Source: Rhipidocladum racemiflorum
Lineage: Eukaryota; Streptophyta; Magnoliopsida; Poales; Poaceae
Assembly (NCBI GenBank): GCA_036346355.1
Contig: CM070571.1
Coordinates: 45,652,293-45,716,292 of the forward strand
Length of the DNA: 64,000 nt
Reading direction: 5' to 3'
Under the pieces are notes generated by a model. The model was given only the letters and a program-made list of their open reading frames with translations, did no database searches and was not told the DNA's origin. Made by a program: the position numbers and the translations under genes. Below, piece after piece: positions 9,210 to 18,981 of this stretch; positions within the stretch are counted from its first letter, which is position 1, and the number at the start of each line of letters is the position of its first letter.

Positions 9210-11009
9210 TGTGAAATCATGTGTTGAAAAATTGGCTTAGAATTGAATATGCAAAATGTGTTTGTTCATGTGTTTTATCAATTTGACAAGAAAAAGTAAG
9301 TTTCGCTTTGGCGCCGGACCAAACTTAAAGAAAACAGTAAGTTTTTCCATCTACGACGGACAAACTTTGTTGGTCTGTCGTGGACATGCTTTTGAACTCA
9401 TTGAGCCAAACTCAATTTTCCTCAAAAACCAGTAAGTTGTGCATCTACGACGGACAAAGTTTTTGGGTCTGTCGTGAACGTGTTTTTTAGCTCATGAGTC
9501 GAACCCAATCTTCCAAGTAACCAAAGAAGTTTTGCATATACGGCGGACAAACTTCTTTGGTCAGTCGTGAATGGCTTTTTGAGGTTTGATTTCGCATGTA
9601 CGACGGACCGATTTTGTTTGTCCGTCGTGAACGTGTTTTCGTCGGAATGATTTCTTCTTGGAACCGAAACTTCCACTTGTACAACGGACCGATTTTGTTT
9701 GTCCGTTGTGAATGTTTTTTTTGAGTGGTTTTTCATGTGTACGCCGGACCATATTTCCTTGTCCGTCGTGAATGCGTTTTTGCTGAATTAGGGTTTTGAG
9801 CAGAATTGAAATGATTTAAATTTGAGATTATGAAATTTGTAATGATTTCATGGTGCTTCTTTTGAAATGGACTTTATGCAATGTGAGTAGTTGCATAGAT
9901 TGACATTGAGTCAAGTCGTGGACTTGTGCTCGGATTTGTTTTGTGGTTTGTTCATGTGCGTGTATTGCTCAAGACGAATGTGGTCGATGACGGGACCGAA
10001 CTAGGTTCATGGAGGAACTGAGGTTCGGGACTAGGTTCAGGAGGAACTGAGGTCTTGGTGGTCAAGGATGTCATGCGGGACGTTCGGGCTAAGGGAATGG
10101 TGCACATGAAGAATGGTTAGTCACGTGAGAATGGCAGGAGGTCATTCGCGTGCAAAGTGTTAGTCACGTGAGTATGGCAGGTGGCCATACGCGTGCAAAG
10201 TGTTAGTCACGTGAGTATGGTAGGGTTACCATACGCGTGCAAGAGTTGTACCCGGCCAGGATAGGCCAAGTAGAATTGAGTTGGATACGGATTCCTTCTA
10301 GGGAATAGGAATCGTATTCAGAACTCCTTGTGGGTTGGTCCTTTAAATAGGTGGAGGGTCTCCTGTTGAAAGGCACCAAGCAGAACAGGCGCAAGGGAGT
10401 CTTAGCCTGGTTTTAGGGTTTGTACTCTTTTAATGAGAGTATTTTAGACAAGAAATAAAGATCAATTCTTCCAAGATTTTTGCGTGCTACAGTAACCTCG
10501 TCGCTACAGTGTTTTCTGTTTTGGTTCTTGTTTGCATGCTTGTTCTAATTCTAGATTGGTTTTTGATCGTTGAGTTTCATCTTGGTTTGATCCATCAAAA
10601 ACCTCTCTAGGGTATTGATCTAGTGTTTCTCTAAGTCTAGTTGATTAATCTTTTGTCGTTCTTGTTTAATCTTGAAGTTTTGATTAGATTGATTCTCGTC
10701 AAGTTCTGGATCAGCAAGCTTGCGAAGCTCATAACTTTTGATCCGTAAGTCCGATCGAGCTGATTCTTTTTGGGTTCGATTCGTACTGGAATCTAGTTTC
10801 TTGTGTCCAAATTTCAGATCGTTTAGACGGTTGGATCTCCGGGAATTCTCGTTTTACCGAACCTCTGTCATCCTGTTTTTGTCGAAAACGAGGCAATTAT
10901 TTGGTTCTGTTTTGGGGTGAACTTTTAATAGATCAAGAATTTGGTTTTAGCTTCCTCACAATCATTCACCCCCCCTCTGATTGCTATATTCGTGTCTTTC
11001 GATCCTACA
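9210..11009 (+). repeat. 3' LTR of Copia A
   Basis: 1800 bp, about 98% identical by eye to 1500-3298 and ending in the same CGATCCTACA. Hairpin modules, the three G-boxes (10122, 10165, 10208) and the TATA-like box (10342) are all retained. The duplication acctc follows at 11010-11014. Confidence 0.95.
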
Positions 11010-11364
11010 ACCTCCACACAGGCTTGGCTTTGGCCAAGGGGCCAATGAAGTGACCTGAAGCACGGAATTCCCTTCTCTTTTGATCCCTCAGCCTAGCATG
11101 AGTATCTGCAGGGTGCTCATCTGGATCAGGCTGAGTCTGAGAAGTAGTCCAGGCTCGAGGTCATGAGGAGACTGTGCCTGAGGCGACGGATCCTGAGGCT
11201 GAGGCTGAGGCCCGATCAGCAGCGGACCCTTTGAAATGGGCCGCTTCTTTACAACACGCTCTGCTGCTTAGGAGCCGAGCAAGAGACGGAGAGCCGGGGC
11301 GTATCCGGCGGAGGAGAGCCCCGAGGAGGAACACCACCACCCGAAGACCCTGGGTAGGATCCAT
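11010..11364 (-). pseudogene. env-position ORF of S, N-terminal part
   Basis: Minus-strand reading from 11364 gives a start-like methionine, a low-complexity stretch (ADRASASASGSVASGTVSS) and a TGA at 11161-11163. The same frame then continues as RAWTTSQTQPD, RLRDQKRREFRASGHF and PLAKAKPVW to the insertion point of A. It joins the domain at 689-1499 with the frame intact (VWRYPMSV across the junction). The one TGA is most simply a CGA-to-TGA change. Function unknown; the position after pol is where SIRE elements carry an env-like or plant-transposon-domain ORF. The true start could lie further upstream. Confidence 0.65.
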
Positions 11365-12425
11365 CGACCAGCCAGAAGAGTGAAATGCAGATTAGCGAGG
11401 CGACTTGAAAACGAAGAAATCGCAATCGCCGAAGCACCCAACCCGAGAGTCGGACAAATTGTCCGGATACTCGGATTAACCCGAGACTCGGACCAAAGTC
11501 CGGACACTCGGACCAACCTGAGACTCGGACGAAAAATCCGGATACTCGGATGCGCTGAAAATGCAAGACTGGCGCAAGAAATTTGGGGAAAACAACCCCC
11601 AAATTGACAAGAAATGAAACTAGATTGCCTTAAGGATGGACAATAAACAACTAGGGCACAATCTAGTAAGGAAATTTCGCGAGATTAGGGCACACGAAGG
11701 AACTCACCTCAAGAGGATTTGAAAAGCGAAGAACACGGGTGAGTTAGGGCTTAATATCTCCAATCTTGCGGGCAACGACGAGTCAATCCGCACCCTAGAA
11801 GAGATGAAGCACGAGGAGAGGCCCTAAGAACCGCGAGAATGAATCTAATCCCCGAAATGAGAGAGTTAGGGCAACGAGGATCCTTACCTTGTTCTTCAAA
11901 CCGATTAAGAGGAGGGATCCAAGGACTTTGGAGAGGGAGGAGAAGGAGAGAATCAAGCCCTAGCCAAGGGAGGATCACGGGAGAGGGAGAGACGCGCGGA
12001 GGAATAGGGAAAAAAGAAACCGCGCGGGATTGGGGGGTTTAACCGACCGCCCCAACCCGGAGACTCCGGACTTCAGTCCGGATACTCCGGCCCAACCCGG
12101 ATACTCGGGACAAAATGTTCGGAGACTCCGGGCTAACCCGGAGAGTCCGGATAGAAAGCCGGATACTCCGGGTTCCCCAGCTCGGTTAGGAGAAAGGGAA
12201 ACCGCACGAAGACCCTAGGAAATTCGCGGAACGAGAGAGGGAACGAGACCCTAAGGTGTCAACTTGATATATGACCAGCGAACAATCAATCAAACAGACT
12301 ATGGTCACATAGCAAATGACGAGATCAAAGGATCAAGAGCCAAAAACACAGAGTAAATTCAGAGAAAAAGATGAATAAGTTTTTGAAATTCATTTTTCAT
12401 TCACCAACCAATATATGAGCACTTA
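11365..12425 (-). other. spacer between pol and the extra ORF of S, with CCGGAnACTCCGG array
   Basis: No protein is recognised. Two clusters of the short dyad motif (T)CCGGA(G/T)ACTCCGG occur, at about 11440-11550 (degenerate) and 12053-12175. The same motif recurs in the S LTR and inside its pol linker. The spacer probably holds the leader or intron for a spliced message of the extra ORF, but I cannot identify splice sites with confidence. Confidence 0.5.
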
Positions 12426-14693
12426 TCAAGCCACGTTACGAGAATCTAGAATATTTAGACCACTTCTCAATTCACAGAACCTTTTCTCGTCAAGGGGCTT
12501 GGTGAAAATATCGGCTAATTAATCATTTGTACTCACATGTTGGATATCAATTTCGCCTTTGGTTGCGTGATCTCTTAGGAAATGATGGCGAATGTCTATG
12601 TGTTTTGTACGGGAGTGTTGGACGGGATTGTTGGCAATTTTTATGGCACTCTCATTGTCACACAGTAGTGGAACACTTTTGTAGTTTAGGCCATAATCAC
12701 TCAAGGTTTGTCTCATCCAAAGTAGTTGGGCACAACAACTCCCGGCTGCTATGTATTCGGCTTCGGCAGTGGATAAGGCTACGGAGTTTTGTTTCTTGGA
12801 AGACCACGAGACTAGAGACCTACCCAAGAATTGGCAAGTCCCCGAGGTACTTTTCCTATCCACTTTACAACCGGCATAATCCGCATCGGAATAGCCAACA
12901 AGTTCAAAGGAAGATCCTTTTGGATACCAAAGTCCGAAATGAGGAGTGTGCACTAAGTATCTCAAGATTCTCTTAACGGCCACCATGTGACACTCTTTTG
13001 GAGCAACTTGAAAACGTGCACACATACAAACACTAAGCATGATATCGGGCCTAGATGCACAAAGATAAAGGAGAGAACCGATCATCGAACGATATACCTT
13101 TTGGATGACCGGTTTACCTTCTTTGTCGAGGTCTAGATGCCCGTTGGCTTGCATAGGCGTCTTTATAGGCTTGGCGTCCTCCATTCCGAACTTCTTGAGC
13201 ATGTCCTTGATGTACTTGGTTTGACAAATGAAAGTTCCTTCCTTGAGTTGTTTGACTTGAAATCCGAGGAAGAACTTCAACTCTCCCATCATGGACATCT
13301 CAAATCTTTTGGTCATTATCTTGCTAAACTCTTTACACAAATGTTCATTAGTAGATCCAAATATAATGTCATCGACATATATTTGGCACACAAATAAATC
13401 ATTATCAATGTGTTTAGTAAAGAGAGTAGGGTCGGCCTTTCCGACTACAAAACCTTGTCCGAGAAGGAAATCTCGTAAACACTCGAACCAAGCCCTTGGT
13501 GCTTGCTTAAGTCCATAAAGGGCTTTGTGTAGATAGTAGACGTGGTCCGGGTGTTTTGGATCTTCAAAACCGGGTGGTTGCTCGACGTAGACCATCTCGG
13601 AGAGTGGTCCATTTAAGAAGGCGCTCTTCACGTCCATTTGATACAGCTTGAAATCATGGTGAGTAGCAAAGGCAAGTAATATTCTAATAGATTCAAGCCT
13701 AGCTACTGGAGCATATGTTTCATCGAAATCCAAACCTTCGATTTGAGTGTACCCTTGAGCAACCAAACGAGCTTTGTTCCTTGTAACGATTCCATTCTCA
13801 TCTTGCTTGTTCCGGAAGACCCATTTTGTGCCGATCACGTTTTGATTTGGTCTTTGAACAAGCTCCCAAACTTGATTTCTCTTGAAATTGTTGAGCTCCT
13901 CTTGCATGGCCATCACCCAATCCGGATCATCAAGCGCTTCTTCTACCTTAAGAGGCTCAAGAGACGACACAAACGAGTAAAATTCACAAAAATTTGCAAC
14001 TCGAGATCTAGTAGATACTCCCTTGTGAATGTCTCCGAGGATATTGTCGACCGGATGATCTCGTTGAATACTTTGATGAACTCTTGGGTGAGGAACGGTT
14101 GAATTTGGAGCTTGGATAGGTTCTTCGTCTTGGGATGCGTTCGAACCGTCTTGTGCTTGCTTGGACGAGGAGGGAATATCACCTGAGCCTGACTCATCCG
14201 GAGACTCCGGTATTTGACCCGGAGACTCCGGACCAATCCGGACATTCCGGGTTTCAGGCCGGAGACTCCGGGTTGGGGTGCTCGGGTGAGATTCCAGATT
14301 TTGAGGTCTTACCTCCCCAATTGCCATTTTCTTGATAGCTTCACAAGGTGGTTCTTCCCTGTCAATCACAGCACGATCAACTTGTTCTACTTGAGAACCG
14401 TTAGTCTCATCAAAAGTCACGTCACGCGAGATTTCAACGACACCGGTGGTATTGTTGAAAACTTCAGTGCTGTAAGCATTAGTTCCATAACCAAGTAAGA
14501 AACCTTCATCTACTTTAGGAGCGAATTTAGAAGACTTAGCCTTTTTGTTAAGGATATAGCATTTACTCCCAAAGACTCGAAAGTAGGAGGCATTTGGTTT
14601 CTTCCCGGTGAGCAACTCGTATGCCGTTTTCTTCAAGATCTTGTGAAGGTAGAGGCGGTTGGAGCTGTGGCATGCGGTATTGATGGCTTCCGC
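12426..14693 (-). pseudogene. pol: reverse transcriptase-RNase H of Copia S
   Basis: Reading leftward: the integrase tail (KKTAYELLTGKKPNASYFRVFG), a linker enriched in PESP from the dyad motif, and the RT start (WVMAMQEELNNFKRNQVWE). Next are QMDVKSAFLNG, the YVDDIIFG catalytic box, YRSMIGSLLYLCASRPDI and RNase H (YSDADYAGCKVDRKSTSG, ALSTAEAEYIAAGSCC, PVQHSRTKHIDIRHHFLRDH). The domain set is complete. A TAA at 12519-12521 replaces the glutamine of the conserved NDQLADIF; the frame then runs on (LADIFTKPLDEKRFCEL) to the natural stop near 12426. Only this stop and the one at 14694 break an otherwise open RT-RNase H, so decay is slight. Confidence 0.92.
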
Positions 14694-15452
14694 CTAAAAG
14701 CTATCGGAAACCTTGTACTCATCAAGCATCGTCCGCGCCATCTCGATGAGGGTTCGATTCTTCCTCTCGGCTACCCCATTTTGTTGAGGAGAATAGGGAG
14801 CCGAGAATTCGTGCTTAATTCCTTCTTCATCGAGAAACTCCTCCACGCCAATATTCTTGAACTCGGTGCCGTTGTCGCTCCGAATTCTCTTGATCTTTAC
14901 TTCAAACTCGTTTTGAGCTCTTCTCATGAACTTCTTTAGAGTTACTTGGACTTCACCTTTGTCATGCAAGAAGAACACCCAAGTGAATCGAGAAAAGTCA
15001 TCAACAATGACCAAACCATACTTACTTCCCCCGATGCTTATGTAAGCTACGGGACCAAATAAATCCATGTGGAGCATTTCCAATGGTCTTGAGGTCGTCA
15101 TCACATTCTTGGCGGGATGGGAGGCGCCAACTTGCTTTCCCGCTTGACAAGCGCTACAAATCCTATCTTTCTCAAAGACAACATTGGTTAGTCCAAGAAT
15201 GTGGTTGCCTTTAATGAGTTTGTGAAGATTCCTCATACCGACATGGGCTAGTCGGCGATGCCATAGCCAACCCATGCTAGATTTAGCCATTAAGCACGTT
15301 TCAAGATTAAGTCTATCCGTATTGAAGTCTACGAGATAGAGCTTACCCTTCAAACATCCTTTAAAGGCTATTGAACCATCAAGCCTCTTAATGACTTCCA
15401 CACCCTTTTCATTAAACAAACAATTGTAACTCCGCTTCACACAATTGTGCAA
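14694..15452 (-). pseudogene. integrase of Copia S
   Basis: Zinc-binding part: LWHRRLAHVGMRNLHK followed by CSACQAGK. Catalytic core: D in LHMDLFGP, D in RSDNGTEF, E in NGVAERKNRTL, so the D-D-E triad is intact. VIVDDFSRFTWVFFL is the usual core strand. The frame ends at a TAG at 14694-14696 where the conserved sequence has FWAEA, a TGG-to-TAG change. The frame is then kept into RT. The N-terminal junction with the protease at about 15412-15452 is frameshifted. Confidence 0.9.
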
Positions 15453-15700
15453 CGGACAACAAATTGTAGCTTAATGATTCAACAAGTAAGACATTACTTA
15501 AATGGAAATCATTTGAGATAGAGATTTTACCCAAACCAATTACCTCTCCTTTTCCATTATCTCCAAATATAATACTTTCGCTATTTGATCCATTCACATC
15601 CAGGTGTGCGAACATTGCCTTTTCTCCGGTCATGTGATGCGTGCATCCGCTATCCAAAATCCAACTTGTTCCACCGGAGATATAGGCCTACAAAAACATA
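15412..15700 (-). pseudogene. protease of Copia S
   Basis: ISGGTSWILDSGCTHHMTG gives the intact retroviral-type active site DSG. FGDNGKGEVIGLGKI and LLVESLSYNLLSVAQLC match the flap and C-terminal part. It is in a different frame from gag, which stops at 15702, as often seen between gag and pol in this lineage. A shift at about 15440 separates it from the integrase. Confidence 0.85.
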
Positions 15701-15701
15701 T

Positions 15702-17921
15702 TTAGTTTTTGCTCTTTGGTACCCAAACTTGGTTAGGTCCACGCACGTTAGTAACAAGCGATTTAGGGACCCAAATAGAACGAACACAAGGAGCATTTTT
15801 CGGCTTACGCCCAACATGATAAGCAACTACACGACCGAGGTTAGTCTTTTTAAGCACATAAGAAGCAAAAAACTCAGAGTGAGCTTTGTGCTTGGATGTT
15901 CCTTCGCCTTTTACAAAGTGTATGGGCTTGCTTAAAGGAGCAACAACAATGTTGCTCTTTTTGCCCTTTGGCGGAACATACCCAAGCCCTTGCCTCTTAG
16001 GATTACCTTGGCTCTTACCGAGATACTCCTCTAAACCCTTGCTTGCCTTGTAGGACTTTTGAAGTCCATCTTCAAGCATCACCTTAAGCTTCTCATTTTC
16101 ATGAGCTAAGACTTTCAAAGTCTCACGGTTAGTAGCACAAGTAGCAACATCAACATTAAAGCATCTAGCGCAACCGTTGCTCGTCGAGGGTAATGAAATA
16201 TTGGAGTTGTTGATTGAGGTAGAAGCTTTATTCGAGAGATCAACAAGCTTCACTTCAAGAGCCTTGCAAGCATCCTTTGCTTTTGCAAGTTGCTCTAAGA
16301 GTGAAGCATTGGTGATCTCAAGACTAAGTGCTTCATTTTTGGTCAAATTTGAGCTTTTGACCAAATCCTCATTTTTCTTCTTTTCAAGGGCCAAGCTCTT
16401 CTCTAGTTCAAGGTTCTTCTCCTTCTCAAAAATAAGGAGATCTTCTTGAGCTTCGAGAATAGCTTCCTTTTGCTCAACAACCTCCTCCAATCTTTCAATA
16501 TCCTTAAGTAGCAAGTCTAATTTTTTAACATCAAAATCATCCATAGACTTAAATGCTACTTCTTCCTCATCACTAGCATCATCACAATCATCCAAGCTAT
16601 AATCAACAATGGAATGAATAGTGCTTTTAGATGATACCTTGTGCCCCTTTGCCATAAGGCACATTGGAGCATCTTCATCTCCGTCGCTCAAGTTGTCGAA
16701 GAGGCTCTTCGACTTTGTCGGTGGAGTAGCGATGGCGATGGTGGCAAGTCCTCCTTCATTGTCGGAGTTGGACTCGGACTCAGAGTCGGAGTCGGAGTTC
16801 CACTCCTTGCCAATGTATGCATGACCCTTGCCCTTGTACTTCTTGCTCTTGTCCTTGTCCTTATTGCGGTACTTGTCTTTCTTGTGCGGCTTTTCTTCCT
16901 TCTTTTCTTTGTGTGGGCACTCGGCAATGAAGTGACCGGGTTCCCCACACTCATAGCACTTTCTTGAAGAGTGCCTTCCTCTTGACTTGTTGCCGAAGCT
17001 CTTGGAATGGCTTCCCGGCTTGTATCCTTTTCTCTTCAAGAACTTGTTGAATCTTCTAACAAGAAGGGCCATGTCTTCATTTGTGAGTGGCCCATTTGAT
17101 TCTTCTTCATCGCTTGAGCTATCTTCAGCTTCTTGCACCACCTTGACGGCCTTCAAGGCGATGCCCTTCTTCTTGCCGGACTTGAGCTCCTCCACCACTT
17201 CCGCTTCCTTCACCATCATCTCATCCGTCATCAACCGGCCAATCACATCATGAGGAGTGAGGGTGTCGAAGTTTGGCCGATCGCGGATGAGTTGCACAAG
17301 GTTGCGGTTGGTGGGGGTGATCACTCGAAGGATGATCTTCACCACGGCCTTGTCGGTGAGCTCGGTGCTTCCAAGTCCCTTTGCTTGATTCACTAGCACC
17401 ATCAAGCGATCAAACATATTTGTGTACGATTCACCTTCTTCCAAAGTGAATCGGCTTAGCTCTCCAATGATGAGTTCGATCTTGGACTCACGGACACTTA
17501 ACACACCTTCATGAGACACCATCAATCTTTCCCAAATGTCCTTGGCATTGTCAAGGCCATCGACCCGGTTGAATTCGGAGTCGCTCAAAGCGTTGAACAA
17601 GGCATTGACGGCCAAGTCGTTGAAGTGCTGAGCTTTGTCTTCTTCGGAGGTGAGATTGTTGGGGTTTGCGGGCTTGAAACCTGTTTCAACAATCTTCCAA
17701 ATACAAGGATGAAGTGATCTCAAATGCATCTTCATCTTATGTTTCCATGCCGCATATCGAGTGCCATCGAAGTGAGGCGCTCGACCGGACGAGACGGAGA
17801 CATAGGATGAGGAGTTTGAGACTCCAAAAGAGGAATAATCTAAAGGAATTGCAACCCCTATACCGGAACCCGTGGCCTTGTCTTGGGCATGGGTTTCGGT
17901 AACTTTCTCTATTTCCGACAT
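15702..17921 (-). CDS. gag: gag polyprotein of Copia S, intact 739 codons
   Basis: Starts MSEIEKVTETHAQ at 17921, 41 bases after the PBS, and is open for 739 codons. Residues about 45-250 form the Copia gag helical region (HFDGTRYAAWKHKMKMHL, IWERLMVSHEGV). A CCHC zinc knuckle, CYECGEPGHFIAEC, lies at about residues 322-335, flanked by Lys-rich and Glu/Asp-Ser-rich low complexity. A coiled coil covers about residues 460-570 (repeated LEK/EKK heptads). The C-terminus ends VWVPKSKN. The size is far above the usual 300 or so residues of simple Copia gags and fits SIRE/Maximus. It packages genomic RNA into virus-like particles in the cytoplasm. It is the least damaged ORF of the element. Confidence 0.9.
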   Translation of the reverse strand: MSEIEKVTETHAQDKATGSGIGVAIPLDYSSFGVSNSSSYVSVSSGRAPHFDGTRYAAWKHKMKMHLRSLHPCIWKIVETGFKPANPNNLTSEEDKAQHFNDLAVNALFNALSDSEFNRVDGLDNAKDIWERLMVSHEGVLSVRESKIELIIGELSRFTLEEGESYTNMFDRLMVLVNQAKGLGSTELTDKAVVKIILRVITPTNRNLVQLIRDRPNFDTLTPHDVIGRLMTDEMMVKEAEVVEELKSGKKKGIALKAVKVVQEAEDSSSDEEESNGPLTNEDMALLVRRFNKFLKRKGYKPGSHSKSFGNKSRGRHSSRKCYECGEPGHFIAECPHKEKKEEKPHKKDKYRNKDKDKSKKYKGKGHAYIGKEWNSDSDSESESNSDNEGGLATIAIATPPTKSKSLFDNLSDGDEDAPMCLMAKGHKVSSKSTIHSIVDYSLDDCDDASDEEEVAFKSMDDFDVKKLDLLLKDIERLEEVVEQKEAILEAQEDLLIFEKEKNLELEKSLALEKKKNEDLVKSSNLTKNEALSLEITNASLLEQLAKAKDACKALEVKLVDLSNKASTSINNSNISLPSTSNGCARCFNVDVATCATNRETLKVLAHENEKLKVMLEDGLQKSYKASKGLEEYLGKSQGNPKRQGLGYVPPKGKKSNIVVAPLSKPIHFVKGEGTSKHKAHSEFFASYVLKKTNLGRVVAYHVGRKPKNAPCVRSIWVPKSLVTNVRGPNQVWVPKSKN

Positions 17922-17961
17922 CTTTGATTCTCCAAGCGGTTAAGCCAAAATAAAGGAGATT

Positions 17962-17975
17962 TGGCTCTGATACCA
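17962..17975 (-). promoter_or_regulatory. primer binding site of Copia S
   Basis: The minus strand reads TGGTATCAGAGCCA two bases after the LTR terminus, complementary to plant initiator tRNA-Met. Confidence 0.93.
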
Positions 17976-17977
17976 AT

Positions 17978-18981
17978 TGAAAGGACCAACGATGTCGCCT
18001 AGAGGGGGGGTGAATAGGCGGATTTAAAATTACGCAACGGAATTAAACTGGCCTTGTCTTGTCTCTTCCCTTTCGGAGGCGAGACTCGCCTTCACAAACG
18101 ACCGGGGCTCACCACACACATCGGTAGCTCCCGGTGACTCCTAGCCGTCTAGGAGACCTTCAACCTCCAAGAGTAATAACACCACGAAGAATCGCTTGGA
18201 GGATGAACTAGTGCTCAACAAGATGGAATGAATGCACTTAGCACTTTGCTTCTTCCTCTCCTCACCAAAATGAATCAACAACCAAATCAATTGGTGGGAG
18301 GAAGTGGGGGCTCTATTGAATGCTTAGAGATGGTTAGGAATGGCTTGAATGCTGCTATGAATGAGCTCAATAGAGATCCTAGCCGTTGGAGTGGAATGGA
18401 GGCTTTAAATACCCTTTTTGAAAACTAGCTGTTGCTCCACGAATTGTACAGGCCGGAGTGTCCGGACAAACAACCCGGAGACTCCGGGTTATCCGGAGAC
18501 TCCGGACCAAATGTCCGGATACTCCGGACAAGCTAGAACCAATAGTAACCGAGGGGTCCAACCCGGAGACTCCGGATAAAATGTCCGGATACTCCGGATT
18601 GAATCCGGATACTCCAGACTGGTCATCCGGAGACTCCGGGTTACCCAGCTCGGTTGCAATTAAATCTTTTTGGAAAAGCAATGCATGAGTGCTAATTTTA
18701 GATGAAATACTTGATGTTGAGCACATGCACATCCTAATAGGCGATTTTTCATCGTATCCTCTTAATAGTACGGCTATCCTTAAGACTCAAATAAAAAGAA
18801 AATTACACTTCATCGTCTTGATGCCGTTTTATCAAAATTTGATGCGCTTAGGACCGTTCAACTTCATTCCAAGCTTGATGTGATCTCGATAACTGCATTT
18901 CTCTGAGTTGAAGCATTAGATCACTTTAATTGTGTCATCATTAATCACCAAAATAAAATGAGGGGCCTAGATGCACTTTCA
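17978..18981 (-). repeat. 5' LTR of Copia S
   Basis: 1004 bp with TG/CA ends (TGAAAGTGCATC start on the minus strand; TCCTTTCA end next to the PBS). A cluster of eight to nine CCGGAnACTCCGG-type dyads lies at 18448-18650. On the plus strand the next bases are cgtca (18982-18986), presumably one copy of the target duplication in Gypsy G1; the partner is outside the window. Confidence 0.9.
18448..18650. repeat. CCGGAnACTCCGG dyad cluster in LTR S
   Basis: CCGGAGTGTCCGG, CCGGAGACTCCGG (several), and CCGGATACTCCGG variants follow each other every 15-30 bases. Each is a near-perfect 13-bp palindrome. The same motif reappears at about 14199-14285 (translated), 12053-12175 and 11440-11550. Confidence 0.85.

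Larger units (their letters stand above)
1500..11009 (+). mobile_element. Copia LTR retrotransposon A, complete ends, coding region defective
   Basis: Two direct 1.8-kb LTRs (TGTGAAATC at the start, CGATCCTACA at the end) enclose a PBS, gag, protease, an amputated integrase, RT-RNase H, a 1.1-kb non-coding 3' region and a polypurine tract. A perfect 5-bp duplication, acctc, flanks it. The LTRs differ by roughly 2% by eye, so the insertion is fairly recent. Gag and pol nevertheless carry around ten frameshifts, and the integrase catalytic core is missing. A relative, element B, lies at 55544-62681 on the other strand. A is inserted in the extra ORF of S. Confidence 0.95.
1..18981 (-). mobile_element. 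Copia LTR retrotransposon S (SIRE/Maximus type), left end outside window
   Basis: This is a minus-strand Copia element in the order LTR, PBS, gag, protease, integrase, RT, RNase H, then an additional ORF in the env position. Integrase ahead of RT defines Copia. The long gag and the extra ORF downstream of pol point to the SIRE/Maximus lineage. Its 5' LTR is at 17978-18981. The 3' LTR is not in the window, because the sequence runs off at base 1 inside the 3' internal region. The plus-strand Copia element A (1500-11009) interrupts it. S itself sits in the left LTR of Gypsy element G1, whose sequence resumes at 18982. Coding damage is modest: a handful of stops and frameshifts. Element identity is firm; the lineage name is inference from layout and motifs. 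Confidence 0.9.

Noticed and set aside
12527..17902. Numerous plus-strand ORFs of 60-150 codons across S
   Set aside because: They lie opposite clear Copia gag and pol reading frames and have no recognisable motifs; they are antisense shadows.
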